Below, piece after piece: positions 43,418-51,499 of a DNA stretch of 64,000 bases; the first letter of the stretch is position 1, and the number at the start of each line of letters is the position of its first letter. Where the stretch lies: NCBI RefSeq assembly GCF_031157275.1, contig NZ_JAVIFW010000008.1:1-64000 (forward strand), in the 5' to 3' direction. This stretch comes from Streptomyces sp. LHD-70 (lineage in GTDB: Bacteria; Actinomycetota; Actinomycetes; Streptomycetales; Streptomycetaceae). The translations under genes were made by a program, and so were the position numbers. The notes beneath the pieces are model-generated. The model ran no database searches and was not told where the DNA came from. It worked only from the letters and a program-made list of their open reading frames with translations.

Positions 43418-44572
43418 TCAGCCCGCCGAGGCGGCAGAACCCCTGGTCGAGGCGGTCTGCTGGAACAGCCACTCGGATTTCAGCTCGGCGTAACCCGGCT
43501 TGATCACGTCATTGATCATGGCCAGTCGTTCATCGAAAGGAATGAACGCTGATTTCATCGCATTGACTGTGAACCACTGCATGTCGTCGAGCGTGTAGCC
43601 GAAAGCGCCGACCAGGTGCTCGAATTCGCGGGTCATGCTCGTGCCGGACATCAGGCGGTTGTCCGTGTTGACCGTGGTCCGGAAGTGCAGCCGGCGGAGC
43701 AGCCCGATGGGGTGCTCGGCGTACGAGCTGGCCGCGCCCGTCTGCAGGTTGGACGTCGGGCACATCTCCAGCGGGATGCGCTTGTCGCGTACGTACGAGG
43801 CGAGGCGGCCGAGCTCGACCGTGCCGTCGTCGGCGATCTGGATGTCGTCGATGATGCGGACGCCGTGGCCGAGGCGGTCCGCGCCGCACCACTGCAGGGC
43901 CTGCCAGATCGAGGGGAGCCCGAAGGCCTCGCCCGCGTGGATCGTGAAGTGGTTGTTCTCGCGCTTGAGGTACTCGAACGCGTCCAGGTGCCGGGTGGGC
44001 GGGAAGCCCGCCTCCGCGCCCGCGATGTCGAAGCCGACGACGCCGAAGTCCCGGTAGCGGTTGGCGAGTTCGGCGATCTCCAGGGCGCGGGCCGCGTGCC
44101 GCATCGCGGTGAGCAGGGCGCCCACGCGGATGCGGTGGCCGCTCTCCTTCGCGCGCCGCTCGCCCTCGCGGAAGCCCGCGTTGACGGCCTCGACGACCTC
44201 TTCGAGGGTGAGCCCCTTCTCCAGGTGCTGCTCGGGCGCGTACCGGATCTCCGCGTAGACCACACCGTCCTCGGCGAGGTCCTCGGCGCACTCGGCGGCG
44301 ACCCGGAAGAGGGCCTCCTTGGTCTGCATGACGGCGCAGGTGTGGGCGAACGTCTCGAGGTAGCGCGGCAGCGAACCGGAGTCGGCGGCCTCGCGGAACC
44401 AGATGCCGAGCTTGTCGGCCTCGGTCTCGGGGAGTGCCTCGTACCCCACTTCGCGGGCGAGGTCGATGATCGTGCCGGGGCGCAGGCCGCCGTCGAGATG
44501 GTCGTGGAGCAGCACCTTCGGGGCCCGCCGGATCTGCTCCGGGGCCGGTGCGGGAGTGGTCTGGCTCGTCAT
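43418..44572 (-). CDS. add: Adenosine deaminase
   Basis: 384 residues. Converts (deoxy)adenosine to (deoxy)inosine. Zn ligands H23 and H25 in LLHDHLDGGLRP, substrate Asp, HAGEAFG (catalytic Glu after the His), GHGVRII, and the C-terminal NTDNRLMSGTSM region. Length and motif spelling match S. coelicolor Add as I remember it. The promoter holds a regulon operator; TACAGT lies 6 bp before the ATG, so the mRNA is likely leaderless. Product feeds the purine nucleoside phosphorylase at 24.2 kb. Confidence 0.94.
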   Translation of the reverse strand: MTSQTTPAPAPEQIRRAPKVLLHDHLDGGLRPGTIIDLAREVGYEALPETEADKLGIWFREAADSGSLPRYLETFAHTCAVMQTKEALFRVAAECAEDLAEDGVVYAEIRYAPEQHLEKGLTLEEVVEAVNAGFREGERRAKESGHRIRVGALLTAMRHAARALEIAELANRYRDFGVVGFDIAGAEAGFPPTRHLDAFEYLKRENNHFTIHAGEAFGLPSIWQALQWCGADRLGHGVRIIDDIQIADDGTVELGRLASYVRDKRIPLEMCPTSNLQTGAASSYAEHPIGLLRRLHFRTTVNTDNRLMSGTSMTREFEHLVGAFGYTLDDMQWFTVNAMKSAFIPFDERLAMINDVIKPGYAELKSEWLFQQTASTRGSAASAG

Positions 44573-44588
44573 CTCGGCACTGTAACGC

Positions 44589-44600
44589 CTACGCGCGTAG
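44589..44600. promoter_or_regulatory. Nucleoside-regulon operator in the add promoter
   Basis: Perfect CTACGCGCGTAG. On the minus strand it fills the 17-bp spacer between GAGACA (-35) and TACAGT (-10), the same geometry as at deoC. Confidence 0.75.
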
Positions 44601-44709
44601 ATGTCTCCGTTCGTACCGCCCTTCGATACGGAACCGTGGCGCGCGTCGATACGGAACAGTGACCGGCGCTTGGGGCTCCGTACACCTGCGCTTCTGAGAG
44701 TGTTCTGTC

Positions 44710-45468
44710 ATGGCTCAGCAAGCAATGCCCTTACCGGGCACCCGACTTGGGCGCCTCATCGGCGCGGAGAACTCCGCCGTCAGCGGTGTCGTGCTGCTGC
44801 TGCCCGGCGGCGCCGAGGTCTCCACGCGCCGCCCCTCGCCACTGGCGGTGAACACGGCCCGGGTGCTTGCCCGGAACCTGGTCCGGGCGGGGCGCGCGGA
44901 GGGGCTCGTCGGGCATGTCGTGCGCGGCGGGCGGCGCGGCTGGAACGGCTCGGACGCGCTGCCGGCGCGCGATGCCCGCTGGGCGGTGGAGGAGGTCGTA
45001 CGGCGCTACGGGGACGTGCCGGTCTGCCTCGCCGGGATCGACATGGGCGGGCGGGCCGCGCTGCACGCCGCGGGTCATCCGGCCGTCGACTCCGTGCTCG
45101 CGCTGGCTCCTTGGCTGCCGGAGGACGATGTCGCGGTGGCGCCCGAACCGGTGAAACAGCTGAGTGGCCGGCATGTGCTGATCGTGCACGGCACGAACGA
45201 TGAGCGGACCGATCCGGAGTTGTCGTTCCGGTTCGCCGAGCGGGTGAAGAAGGCGAACCGGGACACGTGCCGGTTCGAGGTGCACTCGGACGGGCACGGC
45301 CTGCATCAGCATCGGGCCGAGGTGGCGGCGCTCGCGGCGGACTTCGTCCTCGGCACGCTGTTCGGGCGGGCCTTCTCCCGCCCCCTCACCGACGCGTTCG
45401 CGGCCCCGCCACCGCTGGGGCTGCGCATGCCGCTCGCGTCTGGGTTCGGGCGGTCGTTGCGGGAGTAG
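44710..45468 (+). CDS. Alpha/beta hydrolase-fold protein with Asp at the nucleophile elbow
   Basis: 252 residues. LLLPGGAEVSTRR supplies the oxyanion loop, VCLAGIDMGGRAALHAAGHP the nucleophile elbow, HVLIVHGTNDERTDPELSFR the acid and SDGHGLHQHRAEV the His. The elbow reads GIDMG in place of GxSxG, so the nucleophile would be Asp, as in dehalogenases and epoxide hydrolases, or the protein is non-catalytic. No signal peptide. It is alone and ends before a large inverted repeat. Confidence 0.83.
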   Translation: MAQQAMPLPGTRLGRLIGAENSAVSGVVLLLPGGAEVSTRRPSPLAVNTARVLARNLVRAGRAEGLVGHVVRGGRRGWNGSDALPARDARWAVEEVVRRYGDVPVCLAGIDMGGRAALHAAGHPAVDSVLALAPWLPEDDVAVAPEPVKQLSGRHVLIVHGTNDERTDPELSFRFAERVKKANRDTCRFEVHSDGHGLHQHRAEVAALAADFVLGTLFGRAFSRPLTDAFAAPPPLGLRMPLASGFGRSLRE

Positions 45469-45500
45469 TCGGGGGTGCGCGGTCCCTGCGGGGCTAGCTT

Positions 45501-45658
45501 TTCCCCTACCCGCCCCTTCCCGAAAGTCCTGCCGGACGGGCCTCCTCAATCGCCGGAGGGGCTGAATTTTCAGCCCCTCCGGCGATTGAGGAGCGGGGGT
45601 CCGGGGGCTGGCCCCCGTGGCTGTCCGCAGGACTTTCGGGAAGGGGCGGGTAGGGGAA
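45501..45658. repeat. Nested perfect inverted repeat between convergent genes
   Basis: Outer arms of 32 bp (45501-45532 and 45627-45658; beginning TTCCCCTACCCGCCCCTTCC) enclose an inner 25-bp stem with a TT loop (45542-45566 and 45569-45593; core CCGGAGGGGCTGAA). A further CGGGGGC/GCCCCCG stem lies at about 602-617. Acts as a two-way terminator or is a MITE-like element. Confidence 0.85.
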
Positions 45659-45667
45659 GACAGCGCC

Positions 45668-46651
45668 TCACGGCAGCAACCGACCCCGCCGCCCCAGCAG
45701 AAACCCCCGGAACGCCGCCACCGGAGGCGGTACCGGGCGGTCGGCCAGCCAGGCCACGCCGATCTCCCGTACCGCCCGAGGCGCCGTCACCGTGAGTTCG
45801 ACCACCCCCGGACGGGCAAACGGCGGCGGCGGCAGCAGGGCCACGCCCAGGCCCGCCGCGACGAGCCCGCGCAGCGTCTCCGCCTCCTCCCCCTCGAACG
45901 CGACCCGCGGCCGGAACCCCGCCTGCGCGCACAGGTCGTCCGTGATCCGCCGCAGCCCGAAGGGCGGTTCGAGCGTGACGAACGCTTCCTCCGCGGCCTC
46001 CACGAGCCGGACCCGCTTGCGGGAGGCGAGCCGGTGGTCCTCCGGTACGACGAGCCGCAGCCGCTGCTCGTCCAGGCGGCGGGCGACCAGGTCCGGGGCG
46101 TCCGGCACCGGCGAGGTCAGACAGAGGTCCAGCTCGCCCGCCCGCATCCGCTCCAGCATCCACTCGCCGTAGTTCTGCACGAGCGAGAACCGCACGCGCG
46201 GATGGTGCACGCGGAACTCCCGGATCAGCGCCGGTACGGTCTCCGAGCCCATCGTGTGCAGAAAGCCGAAGGCGACCTTGCCGGCCTCCGGGTCCGCGTC
46301 CGCGCGTACCGCCTCCGCCGCGCGCTCCACCTCGCCGAGCGCGCGCTCCACCGAGGCGAGGAACGTACGGCCCGCGGGGGTGAGCGAGAGCGTACGGCCG
46401 TGCCGGGCGAACAGGTCGACGCCCAGGTCCTGTTCGAGCCTGACCAGCGCACGGGACAGCGTCGACTGCGGCACCTGCATCTCCTGCGCCGCGCGCGTGA
46501 CGTGCTCGGTGCGGGCGACCCCGGCGAAGTACGCGAGGCGCGGCGCGAGCACGGCCGGCCAGGATTCGAGGCTGGTCTCCACCGTCCGTCCGATGTCTTC
46601 CGGGTAACTGTTCTGCGACAGCCTCCGCCGTGCGCTGCTCTCATGCACCAT
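45668..46651 (-). CDS. LysR family transcriptional regulator
   Basis: 327 residues. HTH at about 27-85 (LAPRLAYFAGVARTEHVTRA, MQVPQSTLSRALVRLEQDLG, LFARHGRTLSLTPAG) and a LysR effector domain (KVAFGFLHTMGSETVPALIR onward). Divergent from the MFS gene with a 62-bp gap holding an ATGC-N7-GCAT site, so it very likely controls that transporter and itself. Start 46651 leaves this site outside the coding region; 46678 is an alternative. Confidence 0.9.
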   Translation of the reverse strand: MVHESSARRRLSQNSYPEDIGRTVETSLESWPAVLAPRLAYFAGVARTEHVTRAAQEMQVPQSTLSRALVRLEQDLGVDLFARHGRTLSLTPAGRTFLASVERALGEVERAAEAVRADADPEAGKVAFGFLHTMGSETVPALIREFRVHHPRVRFSLVQNYGEWMLERMRAGELDLCLTSPVPDAPDLVARRLDEQRLRLVVPEDHRLASRKRVRLVEAAEEAFVTLEPPFGLRRITDDLCAQAGFRPRVAFEGEEAETLRGLVAAGLGVALLPPPPFARPGVVELTVTAPRAVREIGVAWLADRPVPPPVAAFRGFLLGRRGRLLP

Positions 46652-46672
46652 GGGAACGATTGTCGCCTGTTC

Positions 46673-46687
46673 ATGCATTGGACGCAT
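46673..46687. promoter_or_regulatory. LysR-type inverted repeat in the LysR/MFS divergent promoter
   Basis: ATGC-ATTGGAC-GCAT is a T-N11-A style dyad. It overlaps TTGGAC, a likely -35 of the MFS promoter with TACGTT as -10. Confidence 0.6.
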
Positions 46688-46713
46688 CAGGCGCGCGTGT
46701 CTACGTTCGACGT

Positions 46714-48027
46714 ATGCCACCTGCCAGTAGCAAGGCGTCCGCACAACCCGCGGGCGCCCTCACTTCCGCATCCCCTTCTGACTCCGCTCCCGCCCCGGCC
46801 GAGACCGACACACGTCTCACGCCCGGCGGCCCCGGCTACCGCCGGATGAGCTTCGCCCTGTTCGCCGCGGGGCTCGCCACCTTCGCCCTGCTGTACTCCA
46901 CGCAGGCCCTGCTCCCCGCGATCTCCGCGGACTTCGCCGTCACCGCCGACACGGCGAGCTGGACCGTCTCCGCCGCGACCGGCGCCCTCGCCCTGTTCGT
47001 CCTGCCGCTCAGCGCGCTCTCCGAGCGGTTCGGGCGGCGCACGCTGATGACGGTGTCCCTGACGGTCGCCGTGCTCGTCGGCCTGCTCGTGCCATTCGCG
47101 CCCGACCTCGGCTGGCTGATCGCGCTGCGCGCCGTGCAGGGCGCCGCGCTCGCCGGTCTGCCCGCCTCCGCGATGGCGTACCTGGCGGAGGAGGTACGCC
47201 CCAAGGCGCTGGTCGCCGCGATCGGCCTGTTCGTCGCGGGCAACTCCATCGGTGGCATGAGCGGCCGCGTCCTGACCGGCTGGGTCGCGCAGGCCTGGGA
47301 CTGGCGCGCGGCGCTCGCCGCGGTGGGCCTGATGGCCCTGGTGTGCGCCCTCGTCTTCCGGCTGCTTCTGCCCGCTCCCCGGCACTTCCGGTCCGGTTCG
47401 CTGCGCCCCCGGGTGCTCGCCCGGACCGTGCGCGGCCACCTCGCCAACCCGCTGCTCTGCCGCCTGTACGTGATCGGCGCCCTCTTCATGACGGTCTTCG
47501 GCGCCGTCTACACGGTGATCGGCTACCGGCTCGTCGACGCCCCGTTCTCGCTCCCCCAGGGCGTGGTCGGCTCGATCTTCCTGGTCTACCTGGTCGGCAC
47601 GGCCTCCTCGGCCGCCGCCGGCAAGCTCGTCGGGCGGCTCGGGCGGCGCGGCGCGCTGTACCTGGCCGTCGGCACGACCGCGTCCGGCCTGCTCCTGTCC
47701 CTGTCCGACGGGCTCGCCGCCGTCCTGCTCGGCCTGGTCCTGATCACGGCGGGCTTCTTCGCGGGGCACGCGGTGGCGTCCTCTTCGGTGAGCCGTACGG
47801 CGACTCAGGGGCGCGCGCAGGCCTCCGCCCTGTACCAGTCCGCGTACTACCTGGGGTCCAGCGTGGGCGGCACGCTCGGCGCGTTCGCGTTCCACGCCGG
47901 GGGCTGGGCCGGCACCGTCCTGCTCGGCCTGCTCGCGGTGCTCGGCGTCGTCTCGGTGACGCTGTACGGCTCGCACGCGGCCCGCGCGGAACGCCGCGTC
48001 CTGGTCGCCGCGGCGGCGCACCGCTGA
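46714..48027 (+). CDS. MFS transporter (DHA1-like exporter)
   Basis: 437 residues with twelve predicted helices. After a Ser/Pro/Ala-rich cytoplasmic N-terminus, YRRMSFALFAAGLATFALLY begins helix 1; the loop 2-3 motif is SERFGRRTLM, and GRVLTGWVAQ with GNSIGGMSG in helix 5 resembles the antiporter motif of drug exporters. Substrate unknown. ATG has TACGTT 6 bp upstream and no Shine-Dalgarno, suggesting a leaderless mRNA. Divergent partner of the LysR gene. Confidence 0.9.
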   Translation: MPPASSKASAQPAGALTSASPSDSAPAPAETDTRLTPGGPGYRRMSFALFAAGLATFALLYSTQALLPAISADFAVTADTASWTVSAATGALALFVLPLSALSERFGRRTLMTVSLTVAVLVGLLVPFAPDLGWLIALRAVQGAALAGLPASAMAYLAEEVRPKALVAAIGLFVAGNSIGGMSGRVLTGWVAQAWDWRAALAAVGLMALVCALVFRLLLPAPRHFRSGSLRPRVLARTVRGHLANPLLCRLYVIGALFMTVFGAVYTVIGYRLVDAPFSLPQGVVGSIFLVYLVGTASSAAAGKLVGRLGRRGALYLAVGTTASGLLLSLSDGLAAVLLGLVLITAGFFAGHAVASSSVSRTATQGRAQASALYQSAYYLGSSVGGTLGAFAFHAGGWAGTVLLGLLAVLGVVSVTLYGSHAARAERRVLVAAAAHR

Positions 48028-48171
48028 GCGGGCCCGACCGCTTCACCGTCAACCTCAACTGCCGCTTCGTACTTGGTTTTCCCAGCTCCCGCGCGATTGT
48101 CAGTGGGGTCCTGTAACTTCCAAAGTGACGGTCGACACAGGCCGTACGAAGCGGTGGTTGAGGTGGACTCC

Positions 48172-49173
48172 ATGAGTGATCTGGCAACGACGCAGAGCGA
48201 GCTCGACGCCGGCATGCAGAAGTACCGGACGGAGCTGACGGGGTACTGCTACCGCATGCTCGGATCCAGCTTCGAGGCCGAGGACGCGGTGCAGGACGCC
48301 TTCGTCCGCGCCTGGAGGGCGTACGACAAGTTCGAGGGCCGCTCCTCGCTGCGCTCCTGGCTCTACCGCATCGCGACGAACGTCTGCCTGGACATGCTGA
48401 ACGCCGGGAACAAGCGCGCTCTGCCCATGGACTTCACCGAGCGCGGCCGCCAGGCCACGGCACAGCTCAACCCGCATCCGGAGGCCGTCTGGCTGGAGCC
48501 GATCCCGGACAGCCGCATCCTGCCGTCCACCGCGGACCCGGCGGACACGGCCGTGGTCCGGGAGTCCGTGCGGCTCGCCTTCATCGCCGCGCTCCAGCAT
48601 CTGCCGCCCAAGCAGCGCGCGGTGCTGATCCTGCGCGAGGTGCTCGCCTGGCGGGCGAACGAGGTCGCGGAGCTCCTCGACACCTCGGTCGCCTCGGTGA
48701 ACAGCGCGCTGCAGCGCGCCCGCGCGACCCTCAACGAGTCCCCGGTCAAGGACTCCGACCCGGCGGACCCGCTCGACGAGGAGCAGCAGGACCTGCTGAA
48801 GCGCTACATGGAAGCGTTCCAGGGGTACGACATGAAGGCCCTGGCCGCCGTGCTGCACGACGACGCGATCATGACGATGCCCCCGTTCGACCTGTGGCTC
48901 AAGGGGCACGACGACATCCTGGCGTTCCTGGTCAACCAGGGTGCGGGCTGCGAAGGCTCCAAGCTGCTGCCGACCTTCGCCAACGGCACCCCGGCCTTCG
49001 CGCACTACAAGCCGGACCCGGAGGGCTCGGACGCGATGGTGCCCTGGGCGCTGCAGATCATCGAGACGTCAAACGGCCGGATCAGTGGGTTCCACTGCTT
49101 CCTCGACACCAAGCGGTGGTTCCCGCTCTTCGACTTCCCCGAACAGCTCAGCAAGGCCGACCAGGGCGAGTAG
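48172..49173 (+). CDS. ECF sigma factor with C-terminal SnoaL-like domain
   Basis: 333 residues. Sigma-2 (YRTELTGYCYRMLGSSFEAE, DAVQDAFVRAWRAYDKFEGR) and sigma-4 (LQHLPPKQRAVLILREVLAW, ANEVAELLDTSVASVNSALQ) are followed by a SnoaL/NTF2-like domain (KRYMEAFQGYDMKALAAVLH, MTMPPFDLWLKGHDDILAFL). In such ECF groups the fused domain replaces a separate anti-sigma factor and may sense a ligand. GAGGTGG precedes the ATG. The last 105 bp overlap the convergent STAS gene. Confidence 0.9.
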   Translation: MSDLATTQSELDAGMQKYRTELTGYCYRMLGSSFEAEDAVQDAFVRAWRAYDKFEGRSSLRSWLYRIATNVCLDMLNAGNKRALPMDFTERGRQATAQLNPHPEAVWLEPIPDSRILPSTADPADTAVVRESVRLAFIAALQHLPPKQRAVLILREVLAWRANEVAELLDTSVASVNSALQRARATLNESPVKDSDPADPLDEEQQDLLKRYMEAFQGYDMKALAAVLHDDAIMTMPPFDLWLKGHDDILAFLVNQGAGCEGSKLLPTFANGTPAFAHYKPDPEGSDAMVPWALQIIETSNGRISGFHCFLDTKRWFPLFDFPEQLSKADQGE

Positions 49174-49473
49174 CCCGGCAAGGCGGGGGTCGGGGTCCCG
49201 GATGCGCATCCCGGCTCCCGCTCTTCGTGCGGTGAGGCGCATCCGGGCCAGGGCCTCGACGGCGGCCATATCGGGCACGGCGAGCGCACCGGCGTCGCAG
49301 ACCACCTCGGTGGCTCCGGTGGCCTGCAACCCCGCGATCATCTGCTCGCACAGCTGCGGGACCTCGTCCCGGGCGACCCGGGCGCCGAGACCGACGACGA
49401 GCGGTTCTGATGCCTTCACACAGAGGAGACCGGCGGACCGCCCGGAACTCATCGCAGGGTGCGGAGCCTTCAC
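49069..49473 (-). CDS. STAS-domain protein (anti-anti-sigma-like), convergent overlap
   Basis: 134 residues. A STAS fold: EPLVVGLGARVARDEVPQLC, ATEVVCDAGALAVPDMAAVE and ALARMRLTARRAGAGMRIRD. The usual phosphorylated Ser of SpoIIAA-type proteins sits in the D-x-S-G segment; here the segment is VPDMAAVE, without Ser, so classical regulation is unlikely. The conserved-looking tail (REPPLGVEEAVEPTDP) lies over the sigma-factor gene, making a 105-bp tail-to-tail coding overlap. GTG start. Confidence 0.72.
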   Translation of the reverse strand: MKAPHPAMSSGRSAGLLCVKASEPLVVGLGARVARDEVPQLCEQMIAGLQATGATEVVCDAGALAVPDMAAVEALARMRLTARRAGAGMRIRDPDPRLAGLLALVGLAELFGEVEEREPPLGVEEAVEPTDPAV

Positions 49474-49554
49474 CGTACGTGCACGAGGCCGCCGCGCCCC
49501 GGGGCTCCCCGCCCCGGGTGCGGCCGTCGGTGCGTTCCTCAGGCGGTGCGTTCC

Positions 49555-50832
49555 TCAGGCGATGCGGTCGATGACGATCGGCTGCGCGGTGAAGTCGGTG
49601 CCGGCGGGGGCGATGTCGTACGCGGAGTCCAGCGCTTCCAGGGCGTAGTCGAAGCGGTCCGGGGTGTCGGTGTGCAGGGTGAGCAGCGGCTGCCCCTTGG
49701 TCACCGTGTCGCCCGGCTTGGCGTGCAGTTCGACGCCCGCGCCGGCCTGCACCGGGTCCTCCTTGCGGGCCCTTCCGGCGCCCAGACGCCAGGCGGCGAC
49801 CCCCACGTCGTACGCGTCGAGGCGGGTCAGGACGCCGTCCGAGGCCGCCTCGACGATCTGCTGTTCGCGGGCGATGGGCAGGTCCGCGTCCGGGTCGCCG
49901 CCCTGGGCCGCGATCATGCGGCGCCACACGTCCATCGCCGAGCCGTCCGCGAGGGCCTTGGCCGGGTCGGCGTCCTTCAGGCCCGCCGCGTCCAGCATCT
50001 CGCGGGCGAGGGCGAGGGTCAGCTCGACGACATCGGCGGGGCCGCCGCCCGCCAACACCTCGACGGATTCCCGTACTTCGAGGGCGTTCCCGGCGGTGCG
50101 GCCGAGCGGGGTCGCCATGTCGGTGAGCAGGGCGACGGTGCGGACGCCGTGGTCGGCGCCCAAGCCGACCATGGTTTCGGCGAGTTCACGCGCGTCCGCC
50201 TCGGTCTTCATAAACGCGCCGGAGCCGACCTTCACGTCGAGGACGAGCGAGCCCGTGCCCTCGGCGATCTTCTTGCTCATGATCGAGGAGGCGATCAGCG
50301 GAATGGCCTCGACGGTGCCGGTGACGTCGCGCAGCGCGTACAGCTTCTTGTCGGCCGGGGCGAGGCCGTCGCCCGCGGCGCAGATGACGGCGCCGGTGCT
50401 GTTCAGTACGTCGAGCATCTCGGCGTTGGAGAGCAGGGCGCGCCAGCCGGGGATGGCCTCCAGCTTGTCGAGGGTGCCGCCGGTGTGGCCGAGGCCGCGG
50501 CCGGACAGCTGCGGCACGGCGGCGCCGCAGGCCGCGACGAGCGGGGCGAGCGGGAGCGTGATCTTGTCGCCCACGCCGCCGGTGGAGTGCTTGTCCGCGG
50601 TGGGGCGGGTGAGGGTGGAAAAGTCCATCCGCTCACCGGAGTTGATCATTGCTGCGGTCCAGCGGGCGATCTCGGGTCGGGTCATGCCGTTGAGGAGGAT
50701 CGCCATCGCGAGGGCGGACATCTGCTCGTCCGCGACGTCGCCTCGGGTGTAGGCGTCGATGACCCAGTCGATCTGGTCGGGGGTGAGTTCTTTGCGGTCG
50801 CGCTTGGCTCGGATGACGCTGATGACGTCCAT
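49555..50832 (-). CDS. deoA: Thymidine phosphorylase
   Basis: 425 residues. Cleaves thymidine or deoxyuridine with phosphate. Motifs: KHSTGGVGDKITLPLAPLVA, SGRGLGHTGGTLDKLEAIPG (family signature), SLVLDVKVGSGAFMK and MGLGADHGV-like GLGADHGVRTVALLTDM, with the C-terminal pyrimidine-phosphorylase domain. GGAAGGTG precedes ATG 50832. It is downstream of cdd on the same strand but a 265-bp repeat element separates them, so it may have lost or altered co-transcription. Confidence 0.95.
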   Translation of the reverse strand: MDVISVIRAKRDRKELTPDQIDWVIDAYTRGDVADEQMSALAMAILLNGMTRPEIARWTAAMINSGERMDFSTLTRPTADKHSTGGVGDKITLPLAPLVAACGAAVPQLSGRGLGHTGGTLDKLEAIPGWRALLSNAEMLDVLNSTGAVICAAGDGLAPADKKLYALRDVTGTVEAIPLIASSIMSKKIAEGTGSLVLDVKVGSGAFMKTEADARELAETMVGLGADHGVRTVALLTDMATPLGRTAGNALEVRESVEVLAGGGPADVVELTLALAREMLDAAGLKDADPAKALADGSAMDVWRRMIAAQGGDPDADLPIAREQQIVEAASDGVLTRLDAYDVGVAAWRLGAGRARKEDPVQAGAGVELHAKPGDTVTKGQPLLTLHTDTPDRFDYALEALDSAYDIAPAGTDFTAQPIVIDRIA

Positions 50833-50879
50833 GGGTTCACCTTCCAGGTGCGGGTTGGTTGGTGGTTGCGGCTTTTGGG

Positions 50880-51097
50880 TCCCCTCCCCGCCCCTTCCCG
50901 GCTGTGTCCGATATGCGGCTGGCGCCGCGTGGCTGCGGCGCTTCGGGGGCTCCGCCCCCGGACCCTCGCTCCTCAAACGCCGGAGGGGCTGGATTCACGT
51001 GCCCCTTCAGGGGCGCGGGGAACTGCGCGACCAGCCACGACGGCGCCGCAGCCGAAAGACAGCTGCTGCAAGCTTTCGGGAAGGGGCGGGGAGGGGA
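50880..51097. repeat. 218-bp element with 21-bp terminal inverted repeats inside the nucleoside operon
   Basis: Perfect 21-bp ends (50880-50900 and 51077-51097; TCCCCTCCCCGCCCCTTCCC plus G) enclose CTCCTCAAACGCCGGAGGGG, GGGGGCTCCGCCCCC and GGGGCGCGGGGAACTG blocks found in the other repeats of the window. Its right end abuts the cdd stop. MITE-like; no coding capacity. Confidence 0.82.
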
Positions 51098-51499
51098 TCA
51101 AGAAAGGTGCCCGGGGCCGAAGGGCTGGGGGAGCATATCGGCGAGGGGGAGGACCCCCTCGGGCGTCTCCAACAGCAGCTCGGCGCCGCCGAATTCGTAC
51201 AGCAACTGCCGACACCGCCCGCACGGCACGAGCACCGCACCCGTGCCGTCCACGCACGTGAAGTGGGTCAGCCGCCCCCCGCCGGAGAGGCGAAGCGCCG
51301 ACACCAGGCCGCACTCCGCGCAGAGTCCGAGGCCGTACGACGCGTTCTCCACGTTGCAGCCGCTGACGACCCGGCCGTCGTCGACCAGGGCCGCAGCGCC
51401 GACCGGGTAGCCCGAATACGGGGCGTACGCACGGGACATGGCGTCCCTGGCGGCGACGCGCAGGGCGTCCCAGTCGACGTCGACGGCGGCCGGTGTCAC
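51098..51499 (-). CDS. cdd: Cytidine deaminase
   Basis: 133 residues. Converts (deoxy)cytidine to (deoxy)uridine. AYAPYSGYPVGAAALVDDG, VSGCNVENASYGLGLCAEC (the first Zn Cys and the catalytic Glu region are CAE) and VPCGRCRQLLYEFG (two Zn Cys) are intact. The GTG start overlaps the stop of the upstream permease by 4 bp, so it is co-translated with the nucleoside transporter. The last residues (PQPFGPGHLS) are normal. Confidence 0.94.
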   Translation of the reverse strand: MTPAAVDVDWDALRVAARDAMSRAYAPYSGYPVGAAALVDDGRVVSGCNVENASYGLGLCAECGLVSALRLSGGGRLTHFTCVDGTGAVLVPCGRCRQLLYEFGGAELLLETPEGVLPLADMLPQPFGPGHLS

